Below are positions 36,891 through 46,444 of a stretch of DNA of 64,000 bases, one piece after another. The stretch spans positions 1 through 64,000 of the forward strand of contig NZ_JALPTB010000022.1 in NCBI RefSeq assembly GCF_023218075.1. Reading direction: 5' to 3'. The position numbers were made by a program, and so were the translations under genes. Each line of letters opens with the position of its first letter. Within the stretch, counting starts at the first letter, position 1. The stretch comes from Rhodococcus sp. HM1 (lineage in GTDB: Bacteria; Actinomycetota; Actinomycetes; Mycobacteriales; Mycobacteriaceae). Below the pieces are notes generated by a model. The model was not told where the DNA came from. It made no database searches and saw only the letters and a list, made by a program, of their open reading frames with translations.

Positions 36891-37586
36891 TCAGCGCGCT
36901 CCGACCGGGGTGCGGGACCCGTCGAGTTCCGCGATGGTGATCGACGCGGCCTCGATCAGCCGGTCGAGCGCGGCCTCGACCTCTTCCTTCCACCCGTGAT
37001 CCCGATTCAGTTCGAGGCGAAGCCGGGGGAAGCGCGGGTGCGGGGCAACCACCTCGAAGCCCATGTCCTCCAGAAAATCGGCGGGGATCATGCACTCGAG
37101 GGGGGAGCAGTCGAGTGCCGCCGTCGCCGTCGGCACCCCGCTGTTCTGCTCGGCATCGTCGGTGGCCCGGATCCCGAACGCTTCCAGGGCGCGCACATTG
37201 CGCCGGACCAGATCGTCGACGACCGCGCGGATCAGTTGACTGCCCAGATCCAGGTCGTCGGCGTACGGCTCGATCCGCATGCTCGTCAGCAGGATCGCGT
37301 CGGCGCTGACCGGCGAGGTCGGGAACAGCTGCGCGCGCGGAACCATGTTGGGCGGAGCATAGAACGCGCAGCCGGCCGGTTTGTCGTCGACCGTCGCGAG
37401 CTGCGCGCACGAACCCCACTGCAGCATGACCATCGACAGCCACGCTTCCTTTTCGAACTCCGGATCGCAGAAATCGCGCGCACCGCGGACCGCCCCCGGA
37501 TCCATCTCCCAGAACACACAGCGCCGCGCGTGCGTCGGCAACTGGTCGATTCCACTCAGCGTGAGTGATGTGACTCGAGTCGACAC
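36891..37586 (-). CDS. GNAT-family acetyltransferase
   Basis: 231 aa, the counterpart of Rv3916c beside parB. AILLTSMRIEPYADDLDLGSQLIRAVVDDLVRRN (about residues 96-129) is the beta4-alpha3 acetyl-CoA-binding region, with LGSQL in place of the usual Q/RxxGxG/A. The C-terminal part FLEDMGFEVVAPHPRFPRLRLEL is the family's last strand pair. The acceptor is unknown. It reads toward cwlM and ends before the shared terminator. Confidence 0.82.
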   Translation of the reverse strand: MSTRVTSLTLSGIDQLPTHARRCVFWEMDPGAVRGARDFCDPEFEKEAWLSMVMLQWGSCAQLATVDDKPAGCAFYAPPNMVPRAQLFPTSPVSADAILLTSMRIEPYADDLDLGSQLIRAVVDDLVRRNVRALEAFGIRATDDAEQNSGVPTATAALDCSPLECMIPADFLEDMGFEVVAPHPRFPRLRLELNRDHGWKEEVEAALDRLIEAASITIAELDGSRTPVGAR

Positions 37587-37643
37587 CGGTCTACTTCGCC
37601 TCCACGTCCGTATTCTCGACTGTCGTCCTGCATGGGCGGCCCG

Positions 37644-38801
37644 TCAAGAAGGATCGACCTGGGACTCCATCATCGTCACGATGCGCTGCAGATCGTCGAC
37701 CGATCCGAACTCGACGACGATCTTGCCTTTGCGCTTGCCGAGGCTCACGGTGACGCGGGTGTCGAAGGAGTTCGACAGCCGCTCCGCGACATCCTGCAGA
37801 CCGGGCATCTGGATCGGCTTGCGACGCTGCGGCGCGGCGGTGGGACCGTCACCGCGGTTCGCGAGCATCACCGCCTCCTCGGTGGCACGCACCGACATGC
37901 CCTCCGCGACGATGCGGGCCGCCAGGGCCTCCTGAGCGTCGGCACCGGCCTCCAGAGACAACAGCGCCCGCGCGTGCCCGGCGGACAGGACTCCGGCGGC
38001 GACCCGGCGCTGCACCGCGACCGGAAGCTTGAGGAGACGGATCATGTTGGTCACGACGGGCCGCGACCGTCCGATGCGCGACGCCAGTTCCTCGTGGGTC
38101 ACCTCGAACTCTTCGAGCAGCTGCTGGTACGCGGCGGCTTCCTCGAGCGGGTTGAGCTGGACGCGGTGGATGTTCTCGAGCAGCGCGTCGCGCAGCAGCG
38201 CGTCGTCGTCGGTGTCGCGGACGATGGCCGGGACCGTTTCCAGGCCGACCTCCTGGCAGGCCCGCCAGCGGCGCTCGCCCATGACGAGCTGGAAGCGGTC
38301 GCCCTCCGTGCGGCGGACCACGATGGGCTGCATGAGCCCGAATTCGCGGATCGAATGGACCAGCTCGGCGAGGGCCTCCTCGTCGAACACCTGACGCGGC
38401 TGCTTCGGGTTGGCCTCGATCCGGTCGATCGGCACCTCGACGTACACCGCTCCGGTGGGGGAGGGGAGGGGCTGCTCCGTCGAAGCAGTCGCCGGGGACG
38501 CAGCGGGGGTGGTTCCGTCGCCGATGATCACGTCGGCGGCGGCGGATCCGAGGCCGCTCGACGGGATCGTCATGCCGGACACACCGCTCGCCTTACGCGC
38601 CGCAGCGGTCTTGCCGGTGGTGTTGTTCTTGCTCGGCGCGTTCCCGGCGGGAGCCGGCGCAGAGGGAGCGGGTACCGTCGGTGCCGTCGCGGTCCCGGTT
38701 CCGGCAGGAGCCGTCGCGGGTACCGGAGGTGCTTCGACCGGCCCGGTCGGGATGAGCGCCGCCAGACCCCGTCCGAGACCTCCCTTGCGTGTCGCGCTCA
38801 T
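37644..38801 (-). CDS. parB: Chromosome partitioning protein ParB
   Basis: 385 aa. An N-terminal ParA-activating segment ([13 protein letters not shown], about residues 6-18) is followed by an Ala/Pro-rich linker. The CTPase/DNA-clamp domain ([41 protein letters not shown]) comes next. The HTH ([27 protein letters not shown]) recognises parS. A C-terminal dimerisation domain ends the chain (about 330-385). It loads at the parS sites listed here and spreads. The start overlaps the parA stop (ATGA). Confidence 0.96.
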   Translation of the reverse strand: MSATRKGGLGRGLAALIPTGPVEAPPVPATAPAGTGTATAPTVPAPSAPAPAGNAPSKNNTTGKTAAARKASGVSGMTIPSSGLGSAAADVIIGDGTTPAASPATASTEQPLPSPTGAVYVEVPIDRIEANPKQPRQVFDEEALAELVHSIREFGLMQPIVVRRTEGDRFQLVMGERRWRACQEVGLETVPAIVRDTDDDALLRDALLENIHRVQLNPLEEAAAYQQLLEEFEVTHEELASRIGRSRPVVTNMIRLLKLPVAVQRRVAAGVLSAGHARALLSLEAGADAQEALAARIVAEGMSVRATEEAVMLANRGDGPTAAPQRRKPIQMPGLQDVAERLSNSFDTRVTVSLGKRKGKIVVEFGSVDDLQRIVTMMESQVDPS

Positions 38802-39769
38802 TCGTTCCCCTGATTCTTGTCGTGACCTCGCGCCGCCAGTTCGCGCCCGGCGTCGAGATAGCTCATCGCACCGCGCGAACCTGGATCGTAGTCGAGCACG
38901 GTCATTCCGTACCCGGGAGCTTCGGAAACCTTCACGCTGCGGGGAATGACGGACCGCAGGACCGCGTCCCCGAAGTGGGCTCGCACTTCGGCCGCGACCT
39001 GATCCGCGAGCTTGGTGCGACCGTCGTACATGGTCAGCAGCACGGTCGAGACGTGCAGTTCCGGGTTGAGATGCGACTGGACGAGTTCGATGTTGCGGAG
39101 CAACTGACCGACGCCCTCGAGGGCGTAGTACTCGCACTGGATGGGGATGAGCACTTCCTTCGCCGCGACGAGCGCGTTGACGGTCAGCAGACCCAGCGAC
39201 GGCGGGCAGTCGATGATGATGTAGTCGTAGTCGCGATCGCCGAGAGCAGCGGCGGTCAGCGCGTTCTTCAGCCGGTTCTCGCGGGCGACCATCGAGACCA
39301 GTTCGATCTCCGCACCGGCCAGGTCGATGGTCGCGGGAATGCAGAACAGCCTCTCGCTGTGCGGGCTCTGCTGGACCGCCTCGGACGCCTTCACCTCACC
39401 GAGCAGCACCTCGTAGCTCGACGCGACCCCCGAGTAGTGGGGGACACCGAGCGCGGTGCTGGCGTTGCCCTGCGGATCGAGATCGACGACGAGCACCGTC
39501 AGCCCCTGGACCGCGAGCGCGGCGGCGAGGTTCACGGTCGACGTGGTCTTGCCGACGCCGCCCTTCTGATTCGCGACGGTGAAGATCCGTCGTTCGGTCG
39601 GCTTCGGCAGAGAGTCTGCGGCGCTCGGGTGGAGGACCTGGCTCGCGCGATGGGCTGCGGCCCCGATCGGAGTGTCCGCCGCGGAGATTCCGTCGAACGG
39701 CACCGGGAAGAATTCGTCGTCGATAGCTTCGGTTTCACGTGAAACAGCAGACTCGGATCCACCCGACAT
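38798..39769 (-). CDS. parA: Chromosome partitioning ATPase ParA
   Basis: 323 aa. The deviant Walker A motif is [14 protein letters not shown] (about residue 70), Walker A' is [13 protein letters not shown] and Walker B is [11 protein letters not shown]. It moves the ParB-bound origin toward the pole; in this group it acts with Wag31. ATG 39769 follows AGGAGC. Codons 8-13 (AVSRET) are read from a parS site, so partition protein and site overlap. Confidence 0.95.
   Translation of the reverse strand: MSGGSESAVSRETEAIDDEFFPVPFDGISAADTPIGAAAHRASQVLHPSAADSLPKPTERRIFTVANQKGGVGKTTSTVNLAAALAVQGLTVLVVDLDPQGNASTALGVPHYSGVASSYEVLLGEVKASEAVQQSPHSERLFCIPATIDLAGAEIELVSMVARENRLKNALTAAALGDRDYDYIIIDCPPSLGLLTVNALVAAKEVLIPIQCEYYALEGVGQLLRNIELVQSHLNPELHVSTVLLTMYDGRTKLADQVAAEVRAHFGDAVLRSVIPRSVKVSEAPGYGMTVLDYDPGSRGAMSYLDAGRELAARGHDKNQGNE
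39731..39746. promoter_or_regulatory. parS: parS site 2, inside the parA start
   Basis: GGTTTCACGTGAAACA, 15 of 16 consensus bases, within parA codons. Confidence 0.92.
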
Positions 39770-39954
39770 TGAACGCTCCTTTATCGTCGACCCGCACCCG
39801 GGACGGTCGGCGTTGACGTGGTTGAGGCACGAGATTGCACATCTCGATGCGACGCCCGAGGTCCGTCGAACCACCGCCGTCGCATTGGTCCCCTCTTTTC
39901 GTTCAGTATTCCATCCCGCATTCTAGGGCCACACGGTGACACTGCCGACTTTTC

Positions 39955-39970
39955 TGTTTCACGTGAAACA
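39955..39970. promoter_or_regulatory. parS: parS site 3
   Basis: TGTTTCACGTGAAACA, full consensus, in the parA-rsmG gap. Confidence 0.96.
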
Positions 39971-39987
39971 TGGCGGGGCCACACCTG

Positions 39988-40003
39988 TGTTTCACGTGAA
40001 ACA
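39988..40003. promoter_or_regulatory. parS: parS site 4
   Basis: TGTTTCACGTGAAACA, full consensus. Its centre is 33 bp from that of site 3, about three helical turns, so both face the same side of the DNA. Confidence 0.96.
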
Positions 40004-40079
40004 CGACACTCCGAGAGTTGTCGCCGAGGTGCCCGTCACCGCTTCACTGCGGGCGGATAGGACCATCCAGCGAAAGTCT

Positions 40080-40345
40080 CTTTGCGGGAACAACTTTCGA
40101 CAGATATCTAGCCAAATCTATTGGCTTTCAAAGATTTCTGTATACGACCATGTCGATCGGGCTTCGGGGGCCCCGACATTGCCGTCACAGTGACGAAATG
40201 GAATCGATCTCCGAGTACCACCCCGCACGCGGCCGATTTCGTCTCATTCGGCGTTCCGAAGTCGTCCCGGAAGATCTCGAGAGAATTACTCGAGCTCGAG
40301 ATGCTCGAGGGACTCGAGGTTTTCTCGTATGTGTCGAACCTCGAG
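40080..40345. other. Non-coding parA-rsmG spacer: AT-rich patch and CTCGAG cluster
   Basis: The spacer 39770-40447 has no gene I can support. Besides parS sites it holds an AT-rich patch at about 40080-40150 with two nested inverted repeats (AGCCAA/TTGGCT at 40110-40126; AAATCT/AGATTT at 40114-40137). Six copies of CTCGAG lie within 70 bp at 40276, 40289, 40295, 40304, 40313 and 40340. No known protein explains the cluster. Confidence 0.7.
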
Positions 40346-40386
40346 TTCGGTAGCAACACGAACCACAGGAATTCGTGGCACGAAAA

Positions 40387-40422
40387 GACCCCTCCGCCAC
40401 CCGGTGGGGTAGGGGAGGGGTC
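40387..40422 (-). terminator. rsmG terminator
   Basis: A 9-bp stem (GACCCCTCC, 40387-40395, with GGAGGGGTC, 40414-40422) read on the minus strand and followed by TTTT, 25 bp after the rsmG stop. A parS-like site lies between gene and hairpin. Confidence 0.8.
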
Positions 40423-40424
40423 GA

Positions 40425-40440
40425 TGTTTCACGTGGAACG
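40425..40440. promoter_or_regulatory. parS: parS site 5, diverged
   Basis: TGTTTCACGTGGAACG, 14 of 16 consensus bases, between the rsmG stop and its terminator. Confidence 0.75.
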
Positions 40441-40447
40441 TGCGCGT

Positions 40448-41128
40448 CTATTTCTTCTTGCGCCGCCGCGGTTGGCGTGCCATCCGTTCGGCCTTCACCA
40501 CGATGGTGGGTGTCTCCAGCAATCCGACGCCGCACTCGAGCACCTCGAGATGGCCGGCACCGAGTCGTTCGAGTTCGTCCCGATCGCGTTCGATTTCATC
40601 GGCAGCGGAGCTTCCCTTGAGCGCGAGCATCCGGCCTCCCACCCGGATCAGGGGCAGCGACCACTTGGCGAGTTTCGCGAGGGGGGCGACCGCACGGGAC
40701 GTGACGACGTCCGCGCCACCCGCCTCCTGCAGAACCCCGGGCTGTTCGGCGCGCCCGCGCACGACCAGAACGTTCTCGAGTCCGTGTGTTTCGACGAACT
40801 CCGCGAGGTAGACGGAGCGACGCAGCAGCGGTTCCACGAGCGTGATGCGCAGATCCGGACGCGCGATCGCAAGCGGAATGCCGGGGAGTCCGGCCCCGCT
40901 GCCGACATCGACGACGCTCTCGTCCTTCTCGATGAGCTCACCGAGCACCGCGCAGTTGAGCAGGTGCCGGTCCCACAACCGCGGGACTTCACGGGGTCCG
41001 ATGAGACCCCGTTCGACGCCGTCGGTCGACAAGGACCGGTGGTATTCCTGGGCGAGAGCGAACCGCTCGCCGAATACCTGATGCGCGACCTCGAGGACGC
41101 GTTCCTCGTCATGTTCCACGTGAAACAT
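40448..41128 (-). CDS. rsmG: 16S rRNA (guanine-527-N7)-methyltransferase
   Basis: 226 aa. The SAM-binding motif is [17 protein letters not shown] (about residue 73), and [24 protein letters not shown] is family-typical. It methylates G527 of 16S rRNA; loss gives low-level streptomycin resistance. The C-terminus is a run of Arg and Lys. I start at ATG 41128 (MFHVEH), which is read from a parS site and has GGGAGAGG before it; ATG 41146 would add six residues. Confidence 0.94.
   Translation of the reverse strand: MFHVEHDEERVLEVAHQVFGERFALAQEYHRSLSTDGVERGLIGPREVPRLWDRHLLNCAVLGELIEKDESVVDVGSGAGLPGIPLAIARPDLRITLVEPLLRRSVYLAEFVETHGLENVLVVRGRAEQPGVLQEAGGADVVTSRAVAPLAKLAKWSLPLIRVGGRMLALKGSSAADEIERDRDELERLGAGHLEVLECGVGLLETPTIVVKAERMARQPRRRKKK
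41112..41127. promoter_or_regulatory. parS: parS site 6, in the rsmG start
   Basis: TGTTCCACGTGAAACA, 15 of 16 consensus bases. On the minus strand it is read as codons 1-6 of rsmG (MFHVEH). Confidence 0.92.
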
Positions 41129-41175
41129 CCTCTCCCTACCGCCCATTGCCCCGGAACACCGGGGTCACACACGAA

Positions 41176-41210
41176 CGGAGGGGCCCGACGTGACCGTCGG
41201 TGCCCCTCCG
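41176..41210 (-). terminator. Hairpin between jag and rsmG
   Basis: CGGAGGGGC (41176-41184) pairs with GCCCCTCCG (41202-41210), and inside it CCGAC (41185-41189) pairs with GTCGG (41196-41200), with one unpaired T at 41201. It likely ends the rpmH-rnpA-yidD-yidC-jag transcript, at least in part. Confidence 0.7.
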
Positions 41211-41240
41211 CTGTCGATTCTCACCGAATGCCGGTGGCGC

Positions 41241-41789
41241 TCAGTCCTTGATGACGACGACGCGACGCTGCGGCTCGGCGCCTTCGCTCTCGCTGGACAC
41301 CCCGGGGATCTTGGCCACGGCGTCGTGCACGATCTTGCGTTCGAACGGCGTCATCGGTGCGAGCGACTCGCGCTCACCGGTCTCGAGGACGCGCTTCGCG
41401 GCGGCCGTGCCGAGCTCGGTCAGCTCCGCACGCTTGCCCGCACGCCAACCGGCGATGTCGAGCATCAGCTTGCTGCGTTCACCGGTGGCCTGCTGCACCG
41501 CCAGCCGGGTCAGTTCCTGCAGCGCGTCGAGCACCTCGCCCTGCCGGCCGACGAGCTTCGTCAGGTCGGCGCCGCCGTCGATGCTCACGACCGCGCGATC
41601 GCCCTCGACATCGAGGTCGATGTCACCGTCGAAGTCGAGCACGTCGAGAAGCTGTTCGAGGTAGTCGCCGGCGATTTCGCCTTCCTCGACCAGGTAGTCG
41701 TCGTCCTCGGTGTCGAGGTCCGCGTCGAGCTTCGCGGAATCGGCCGTCACGTCGATGTCCTCCTGTGCCTTGTCCAGGTCACTGGCCAT
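41241..41789 (-). CDS. jag: Jag/KhpB-like RNA-binding protein
   Basis: 182 aa. An acidic N-terminus (about 45 residues) is followed by a KH-type domain (LDVEGDRAVVSIDGGADLTKLVGRQGEVLDALQELTRL, with GRQG in the GxxG position) and an R3H domain (ELGTAAAKRVLETGERESLAPMTPFERKIVHDAV). It binds RNA and, in other bacteria, affects cell elongation and division. It lies 22 bp after yidC in the conserved order. Confidence 0.92.
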   Translation of the reverse strand: MASDLDKAQEDIDVTADSAKLDADLDTEDDDYLVEEGEIAGDYLEQLLDVLDFDGDIDLDVEGDRAVVSIDGGADLTKLVGRQGEVLDALQELTRLAVQQATGERSKLMLDIAGWRAGKRAELTELGTAAAKRVLETGERESLAPMTPFERKIVHDAVAKIPGVSSESEGAEPQRRVVVIKD

Positions 41790-41811
41790 GGTTCGCCCTC
41801 TTCTACTTCGG

Positions 41812-42897
41812 TCAGCGCCGCTTGCGCTTGGAGTTCTTGGAGCCGCCCTGCTTCTTCGCCGTCGGGGACCCGGATCCGCCCGCGGGCTTCTCCGGTTCGT
41901 CGCTCACAGGCTTCTCGAGAGACAGTTCGTTCTCGTCGCTTCCAGGATTGTCGGCGATGGCGGGGTTCGCGCCCTTTTTCTTCGCACGATCCGGCCGAGC
42001 GCCCGGTTTCGGCGCGTTCTCGTTGCGACGCGCGACCGCAGCCGCCTTCTTCTCGGCTTCCTCCTGGTCGATCTTGCGGAAGACGAGGTGCTGCTGGCAG
42101 TAGGTCCAGATGTTGTTGCTCACCCAGTAGATTAGGATTGCGATCGGCAGGAACGGGCCACCGACGAGTACACCGAGCGGGAAGACGTACAGCGCCAGCT
42201 TGTTCATGATCGCGGCCTGCGGGTTCGCAGCAGCCTGGGCGCTCTGCCGCGCAACCGACGCGCGGGAGTTGAAGTGCGTGGCGATACCGGCGATGACCAT
42301 GAGCGGGATCGCGACCGCAGCGATCTGCCAACGGGTGGGGATACCACCGAACGGTGCGAACGCTTCGAGCGAGGCCATCGGCTGGGTGATCCACGCGGAG
42401 ATGGGGGCGCCGAACAGGCGAGCGCTCAAGAAGGACTGCACGTCCTCCGGGCTGAACGCGTAGTTACCGATCTGCGCGTTGGTCACCGGGTCCAGACCGA
42501 GCTGCCCCACACCGGTACCCGTGCGGTTGAAGGACCGCAGCACGTGGAACAGACCGATGAACACCGGCACCTGCAGCAGGACCGGCAGGCAGCCCATCAG
42601 CGGGTTGAAGCCGTGCTCCTTCTGGAGCTTCTGCATCTCGAGCGCCTGCCGCTGGCGATCGTTGGCGTACTTCTTCTGCAGCGCCTTGATCTGCGGCTGC
42701 AGCTCCTGCATCTGCCGCGTCGTGCGGACCTGCTTGACGAACGGCTTGTACAGGATCGCCCGCAGCGTGAACACGAGGAACGCCACGGACAAGGCCCATG
42801 CGACACCACTGTCCGGACCGAGGAAGGGGATGGCGCCGAAAATTTTGTGCCAGAACCACAGGATCCAGGACACGGGATAGTAGATGAAGTCGAGCAC
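41812..42897 (-). CDS. yidC: Membrane protein insertase YidC
   Basis: 361 aa. The five-helix YidC/Oxa1 core begins near residue 30; [55 protein letters not shown] is the diagnostic segment. [17 protein letters not shown] closes the core. The C-terminal tail (about 285-361) is basic and suited to ribosome contact. As in other Gram-positive members, the large first extracytoplasmic domain of E. coli is absent. Confidence 0.96.
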   Translation of the reverse strand: MLDFIYYPVSWILWFWHKIFGAIPFLGPDSGVAWALSVAFLVFTLRAILYKPFVKQVRTTRQMQELQPQIKALQKKYANDRQRQALEMQKLQKEHGFNPLMGCLPVLLQVPVFIGLFHVLRSFNRTGTGVGQLGLDPVTNAQIGNYAFSPEDVQSFLSARLFGAPISAWITQPMASLEAFAPFGGIPTRWQIAAVAIPLMVIAGIATHFNSRASVARQSAQAAANPQAAIMNKLALYVFPLGVLVGGPFLPIAILIYWVSNNIWTYCQQHLVFRKIDQEEAEKKAAAVARRNENAPKPGARPDRAKKKGANPAIADNPGSDENELSLEKPVSDEPEKPAGGSGSPTAKKQGGSKNSKRKRR

Positions 42898-42954
42898 GGC
42901 TCTGTGTACTCCTCTGGTCGTCCATGATCGCCACCCACGGCGTCGGTCTCAGGT

Positions 42955-43242
42955 CTACGCTCGCCCGTCCAGAACTCGGCCGGGCGAGCGGGGCCGACGT
43001 TCGGGCACCGGATCCCACCCACCAGGGTGCCAGGGCGCACACTTGAGCAGTCGCACGATCGCCAGACAAGATCCGACGACGACTCCTCGCGTGCGCAACG
43101 CCTCGACGGCGTATTCGCTGCACGTGGGAGTGAATCTGCAGGTCGGCATCCGTGTCGGCGACACGTACGTGCGGTACAGCTCGATGCAGAAGATCAGTGC
43201 CCGGGCCGGCGCCGAGCGGATCTTCGACCAGGCGGCAGTCAT
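42955..43242 (-). CDS. yidD: YidD membrane-insertion factor
   Basis: 95 aa. The family pattern is YRTYVSPTRMPTCRFTPTCSEYAVEAL followed by LLKCAPWHPGGWDPVP, with three conserved cysteines. It helps YidC insert proteins. The ATG overlaps the rnpA stop by 4 bp. Confidence 0.94.
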   Translation of the reverse strand: MTAAWSKIRSAPARALIFCIELYRTYVSPTRMPTCRFTPTCSEYAVEALRTRGVVVGSCLAIVRLLKCAPWHPGGWDPVPERRPRSPGRVLDGRA

Positions 43243-43616
43243 GCCGACTGCCCCGAGTCCGCGAACAGGCCGAGCTTGGTGAGACCCGAACGGACCTGAC
43301 GCTCGAGATCGCGGGAGGTCGCGGTGGCCGCACCGGGCAGAGCACGAAGGACGATGTCGGCGTCGGACGGAACATCGTTCACGATGCCGGCGCAGATATG
43401 ACGAAGCCGGCGGGCGACTCGATGTCGAATCACCGCCGGCCCGACAGCCTTGCTCACGACCAGCCCGAAACGCGGGCCGTCGCTGTTCACCACGAACTCG
43501 GACCGATCCCTCTCGATCGCATGTACGACGAGATCGCGCCGACCTTGCCGGCGCCCGTGGCGGACTGTCTCGGAGAAGTCCGCGCGACGGCGCAGGCGGT
43601 GCGGCTCAGGCAGCAC
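43239..43616 (-). CDS. rnpA: RNase P protein component
   Basis: 125 aa. RFGLVVSKAVGPAVIRHRVARRLRHICA contains the conserved RNR-type RNA-binding segment, here with HRVARRLRH. It is the protein cofactor of the RNase P ribozyme that makes tRNA 5' ends; the RNA gene is not in the window. Confidence 0.94.
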   Translation of the reverse strand: MLPEPHRLRRRADFSETVRHGRRQGRRDLVVHAIERDRSEFVVNSDGPRFGLVVSKAVGPAVIRHRVARRLRHICAGIVNDVPSDADIVLRALPGAATATSRDLERQVRSGLTKLGLFADSGQSA

Positions 43617-43637
43617 CCCGAGCTCCCGTTACCGGGA

Positions 43638-43781
43638 TCAGGCGGTGAGGGAGGCGCGGCCCTTGCGGCGACGCGCCGACACGATCGCGCGACCCGCACG
43701 GGTGCGCATCCGGAGACGGAAGCCGTGAACGCGCGCGCGGCGGCGATTGTTCGGCTGGAACGTCCGCTTGCCCTTGGCCAC
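43638..43781 (-). CDS. rpmH: Ribosomal protein L34
   Basis: 47 aa. [44 protein letters not shown] is the full L34 pattern. The start is GTG 43781; a longer open frame continues upstream but adds nothing related to L34. First gene of the leftward rpmH-rnpA-yidD-yidC-jag run, which points away from oriC. Confidence 0.97.
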   Translation of the reverse strand: MAKGKRTFQPNNRRRARVHGFRLRMRTRAGRAIVSARRRKGRASLTA

Positions 43782-44014
43782 GGTCGACACTCCTCGAAGT
43801 TCTGTGACGCCCGCAGGCGTCAGCGGTCTAACATTTTCGGAAATCGCATGACCCGTACCGAACGCGGCTGTGCAGCGACGCAGCACGGATCCGTCACTGC
43901 CGTATGAGTGACTGTTCGAGGCTACTCGGAGCGGGGTGCGAAATCAAACCGCGCCACCTCGGCGGACGCAACCCGACACGCCGCCTGCCTGCGGTTCCCC
44001 ATGTCACGCAATGC

Positions 44015-44030
44015 ATGTGACGACGGTCAC
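44015..44030. promoter_or_regulatory. Crp/GlxR-like site upstream of dnaA
   Basis: TGTGA-CGACGG-TCACC fits TGTGA-N6-TCACA with one mismatch. Its distance to dnaA is about 400 bp and to rpmH about 235 bp, so the regulated gene is unclear. Confidence 0.45.
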
Positions 44031-44096
44031 CTGCGGTGTAGGCTCCCCTCATGGCTTCGCAGGGGACGAAGGTTCACGCGCACCACCGACTGTTGT

Positions 44097-44168
44097 CGCT
44101 GCCGGGTCACCGGCGATGTGCGCTGCCGGGTCACCGGCGATGTGTGCTGCCGTGCCACCGGCGATGTG
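44097..44168. repeat. 24-bp tandem repeat in the rpmH-dnaA spacer
   Basis: Two identical 24-bp units (44097-44120, 44121-44144) and a third with about three changes (44145-44168). Each has CCGG-GTCA-CCGG or a close form. Confidence 0.9.
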
Positions 44169-44365
44169 CCCGCCCGCCGGTTTCGTGCCTCACTCGAGAA
44201 CGACCCTGACCGAAGCGGTAAGCCGCGGTCCCACGGGGTTCATCGACAGGGGTGACTCGACCCCGGCGCCGATCGGGCGTCATCCGGACCCGCCGGTTCA
44301 CTCGAACAGATCGTTCACCAGCGCCCTGCGACCTCCGCGACCCGCAGCAGGGCGTGACACGATGC

Positions 44366-44385
44366 TTGTCCACACCTGTGGATAA
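44366..44385. promoter_or_regulatory. Pair of DnaA boxes before dnaA
   Basis: TTGTCCACA (44366-44374) and, inverted, TGTGGATAA (44377-44385, reverse of TTATCCACA). They face each other with 2 bp between. Both are consensus boxes and lie 43-62 bp before the start, where they could autoregulate dnaA. Confidence 0.88.
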
Positions 44386-44427
44386 TTGTGTGGAAACTCG
44401 AACCCAGGAACTGTGGAGGACAGCTAC

Positions 44428-46032
44428 GTGACCGACGAGCCGAACGCGCTGGCCGATGTGTGGTCGGACGTCGTCGCCGAACTCACCGCCGACGGCGGTG
44501 CGCTGACCAAAGGCCAGAAAGCATGGCTTGCGCTGGTCAAACCGCTGACCCTCGCACAGGGATTCGCCCTGCTCTCGGTCCCGTCGTCGTTCGCGCAGGA
44601 GGCCATCGAGCGGGATCTGCGCGAGCCGATCCTGCGCTCGCTCAACCGTAATCTGGGCCATCGTGTGGAAGGCCTCGGCGTGCGGATCGAAGCGACCGAG
44701 GAGACCGGCGACCCCGGCGAGGACCCGTACGCGGTCCCGCGCGACACCCTGCCCCTGGAGGGGCTGCCGCTCGATGCCCGGCCGGCCGAGCCCCGCACCC
44801 GCAAGCCCAGCCCACGCGACATGGCTCAGCCCTTCCGGCACCGTCGTCTGTCGTCCCTCGACCACGAGGTGCTCGAGGTGGAGGCCGGCGAACTCGAGGA
44901 GGTCGACGACGATCGGGAGGCCATCACCGCCGTCCGCGAGTCGTGGCCGTCGTATTTCACCCAGCCGCCCGCCCCGAGCGCACCGGCGCCGTCGGGCGGT
45001 AGCAGCAGCCTCAACGCCAAGTACACCTTCGACACGTTCGTCATCGGCGCGTCGAACCGGTTCGCCCACGCCGCGGCGGTCGCGATCGCGGAGGCACCAG
45101 CCCGCGCCTACAACCCCTTGTTCATCTGGGGTGCGTCGGGCCTGGGGAAGACCCACCTGCTGCACGCCGCCGGCCACTACGCGCAGCGGCTGTTCCCGGG
45201 CATGCGGGTCAAGTACGTCTCCACCGAAGAGTTCACGAACGACTTCATCAACAGCCTTCGTGACGACCGCAAGGTGGCATTCAAGAAGCGCTACCGCGAG
45301 ACCGACATTCTGCTGGTCGACGACATCCAGTTCATCGAGGGCAAGGAAGGTATCCAGGAGGAGTTCTTCCACACCTTCAACACCCTCCACAACGCGAACA
45401 AGCAGATCGTCGTGTCCTCGGACCGTCCGCCGAAGCAGCTCGCGACCCTCGAGGAGCGGCTGCGCACGCGGTTCGAATGGGGCCTGATCACCGACGTGCA
45501 GCCGCCGGAACTCGAGACCCGCATCGCGATTCTCAGCAAGAAGGCCCGGATGGACCGGCTGGATGTCCCGCACGACGTACTCGAGCTGATCGCCAGCCGG
45601 ATCGAACGCAACATCCGGGAACTCGAGGGTGCCCTCATCCGTGTGACGGCGTTCGCGTCGCTGAACCGGCAGCCGCTGGATCTCACCCTCGCCGAGGTCG
45701 TGTTGCGCGATCTCATCCCGGACTCGACGGCTCTCGAGATCAACTCGGCCACGATCATGGCCGTGACCGCGGAGTACTTCGGTACGTCGATCGACGACCT
45801 GTGCGGCCCCGGCAAGGCACGGCCACTGGCACAGGCACGGCAGATCGCCATGTATCTGTGCCGGGAGCTGACGGACCTGTCGTTGCCCAAGATCGGGCAG
45901 ACGTTCGGCCGCGACCACACGACAGTCATGTACGCGGACAAGAAGATTCGCAAGGAGATGACCGAGCGGCGCAAGGTCTACGACCAGGTGCAGGAGCTCA
46001 CGGCACGCATCAAGCAGCGGTCCAAGCGCTGA
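44428..46032 (+). CDS. dnaA: Chromosomal replication initiator DnaA
   Basis: 534 aa. Domain I is about residues 1-85, domain II is a variable linker to about 190. Domain III is AAA+: Walker [14 protein letters not shown] (about 234), Walker [13 protein letters not shown], sensor [11 protein letters not shown], and an Arg finger in LRTRFEWGL. Domain IV carries the box-binding HTH with [17 protein letters not shown] 44428 follows TGGAGGA. DnaA binds the boxes on both sides of its gene and opens the AT-rich segment before dnaN. Confidence 0.98.
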   Translation: MTDEPNALADVWSDVVAELTADGGALTKGQKAWLALVKPLTLAQGFALLSVPSSFAQEAIERDLREPILRSLNRNLGHRVEGLGVRIEATEETGDPGEDPYAVPRDTLPLEGLPLDARPAEPRTRKPSPRDMAQPFRHRRLSSLDHEVLEVEAGELEEVDDDREAITAVRESWPSYFTQPPAPSAPAPSGGSSSLNAKYTFDTFVIGASNRFAHAAAVAIAEAPARAYNPLFIWGASGLGKTHLLHAAGHYAQRLFPGMRVKYVSTEEFTNDFINSLRDDRKVAFKKRYRETDILLVDDIQFIEGKEGIQEEFFHTFNTLHNANKQIVVSSDRPPKQLATLEERLRTRFEWGLITDVQPPELETRIAILSKKARMDRLDVPHDVLELIASRIERNIRELEGALIRVTAFASLNRQPLDLTLAEVVLRDLIPDSTALEINSATIMAVTAEYFGTSIDDLCGPGKARPLAQARQIAMYLCRELTDLSLPKIGQTFGRDHTTVMYADKKIRKEMTERRKVYDQVQELTARIKQRSKR

Positions 46033-46050
46033 CGGAGACACTCACATCGA

Positions 46051-46080
46051 ACGGGTCCGGACTCTCGAGTCCGGGCCCGT
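46051..46080. terminator. dnaA terminator
   Basis: A 14-bp stem with one mismatch (46051-46064 and 46067-46080) and a two-base tip, followed by TTTCGTT, 18 bp after the dnaA stop. The tip of the hairpin is a CTCGAG. Confidence 0.85.
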
Positions 46081-46444
46081 TTTCGTTCGTCCACAGTCCG
46101 TGCACAGGCTCTGCACACCTGTGAGGTATCCCGAATCTCGAGATCGGAAAACATCCTCACACCTGTGGACTAGCATGTGCAGAACGCGGAATCTCTGTGG
46201 ACGAACGGTGCACCGATCGTGGATAGTCTCGAGATGTTCACATTCATCCTCGAGTAGTCCTCGAGTTCATCCTCGAGTCATCCACCCCGTCGGACCGCGC
46301 GTCACCAGCGTAGACGGTCGTTACTCCACAGATTCCACACCCCCTATTACTGCTTTTGAGTTTCTTTCAAGAAAAACTCTTTGAAAACAGGGGGTGTGGA
46401 GCACTCGAGTCCACAGGCCTCTCGAGAGCGCCGACTCGCTCGAG
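46064..46444. repeat. CTCGAG cluster in oriC
   Basis: Nine copies of the palindrome CTCGAG, starting at 46064, 46137, 46228, 46249, 46260, 46272, 46404, 46421 and 46439. Three of them (46249-46277) are spaced 11-12 bp, one helical turn. Even base use predicts about 0.1 copies. Confidence 0.85.

Larger units (their letters stand above)
43782..44427. other. rpmH-dnaA divergent spacer
   Basis: 646 bp without a supported gene. It should hold the rpmH promoter (left) and dnaA promoter (right). I see a Crp/GlxR-like palindrome (44015-44030), a 24-bp tandem repeat (44097-44168) and a pair of DnaA boxes (44366-44385). Each is listed separately. Confidence 0.7.

Noticed and set aside
40018-40380. A possible small gene in the parA-rsmG spacer
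   Set aside because: Open frames on both strands give unrelated, low-quality translations without ribosome sites, and the stretch is dominated by repeats and parS sites.
43782-43886. Longer N-terminus for ribosomal protein L34
   Set aside because: The frame is open, but L34 is complete from GTG 43781 and the added residues match nothing.
44097-44168. CRISPR array
   Set aside because: Units are directly tandem with no unique spacers. The same holds for the arrays at 22027, 35029 and 55600. No cas genes are present.
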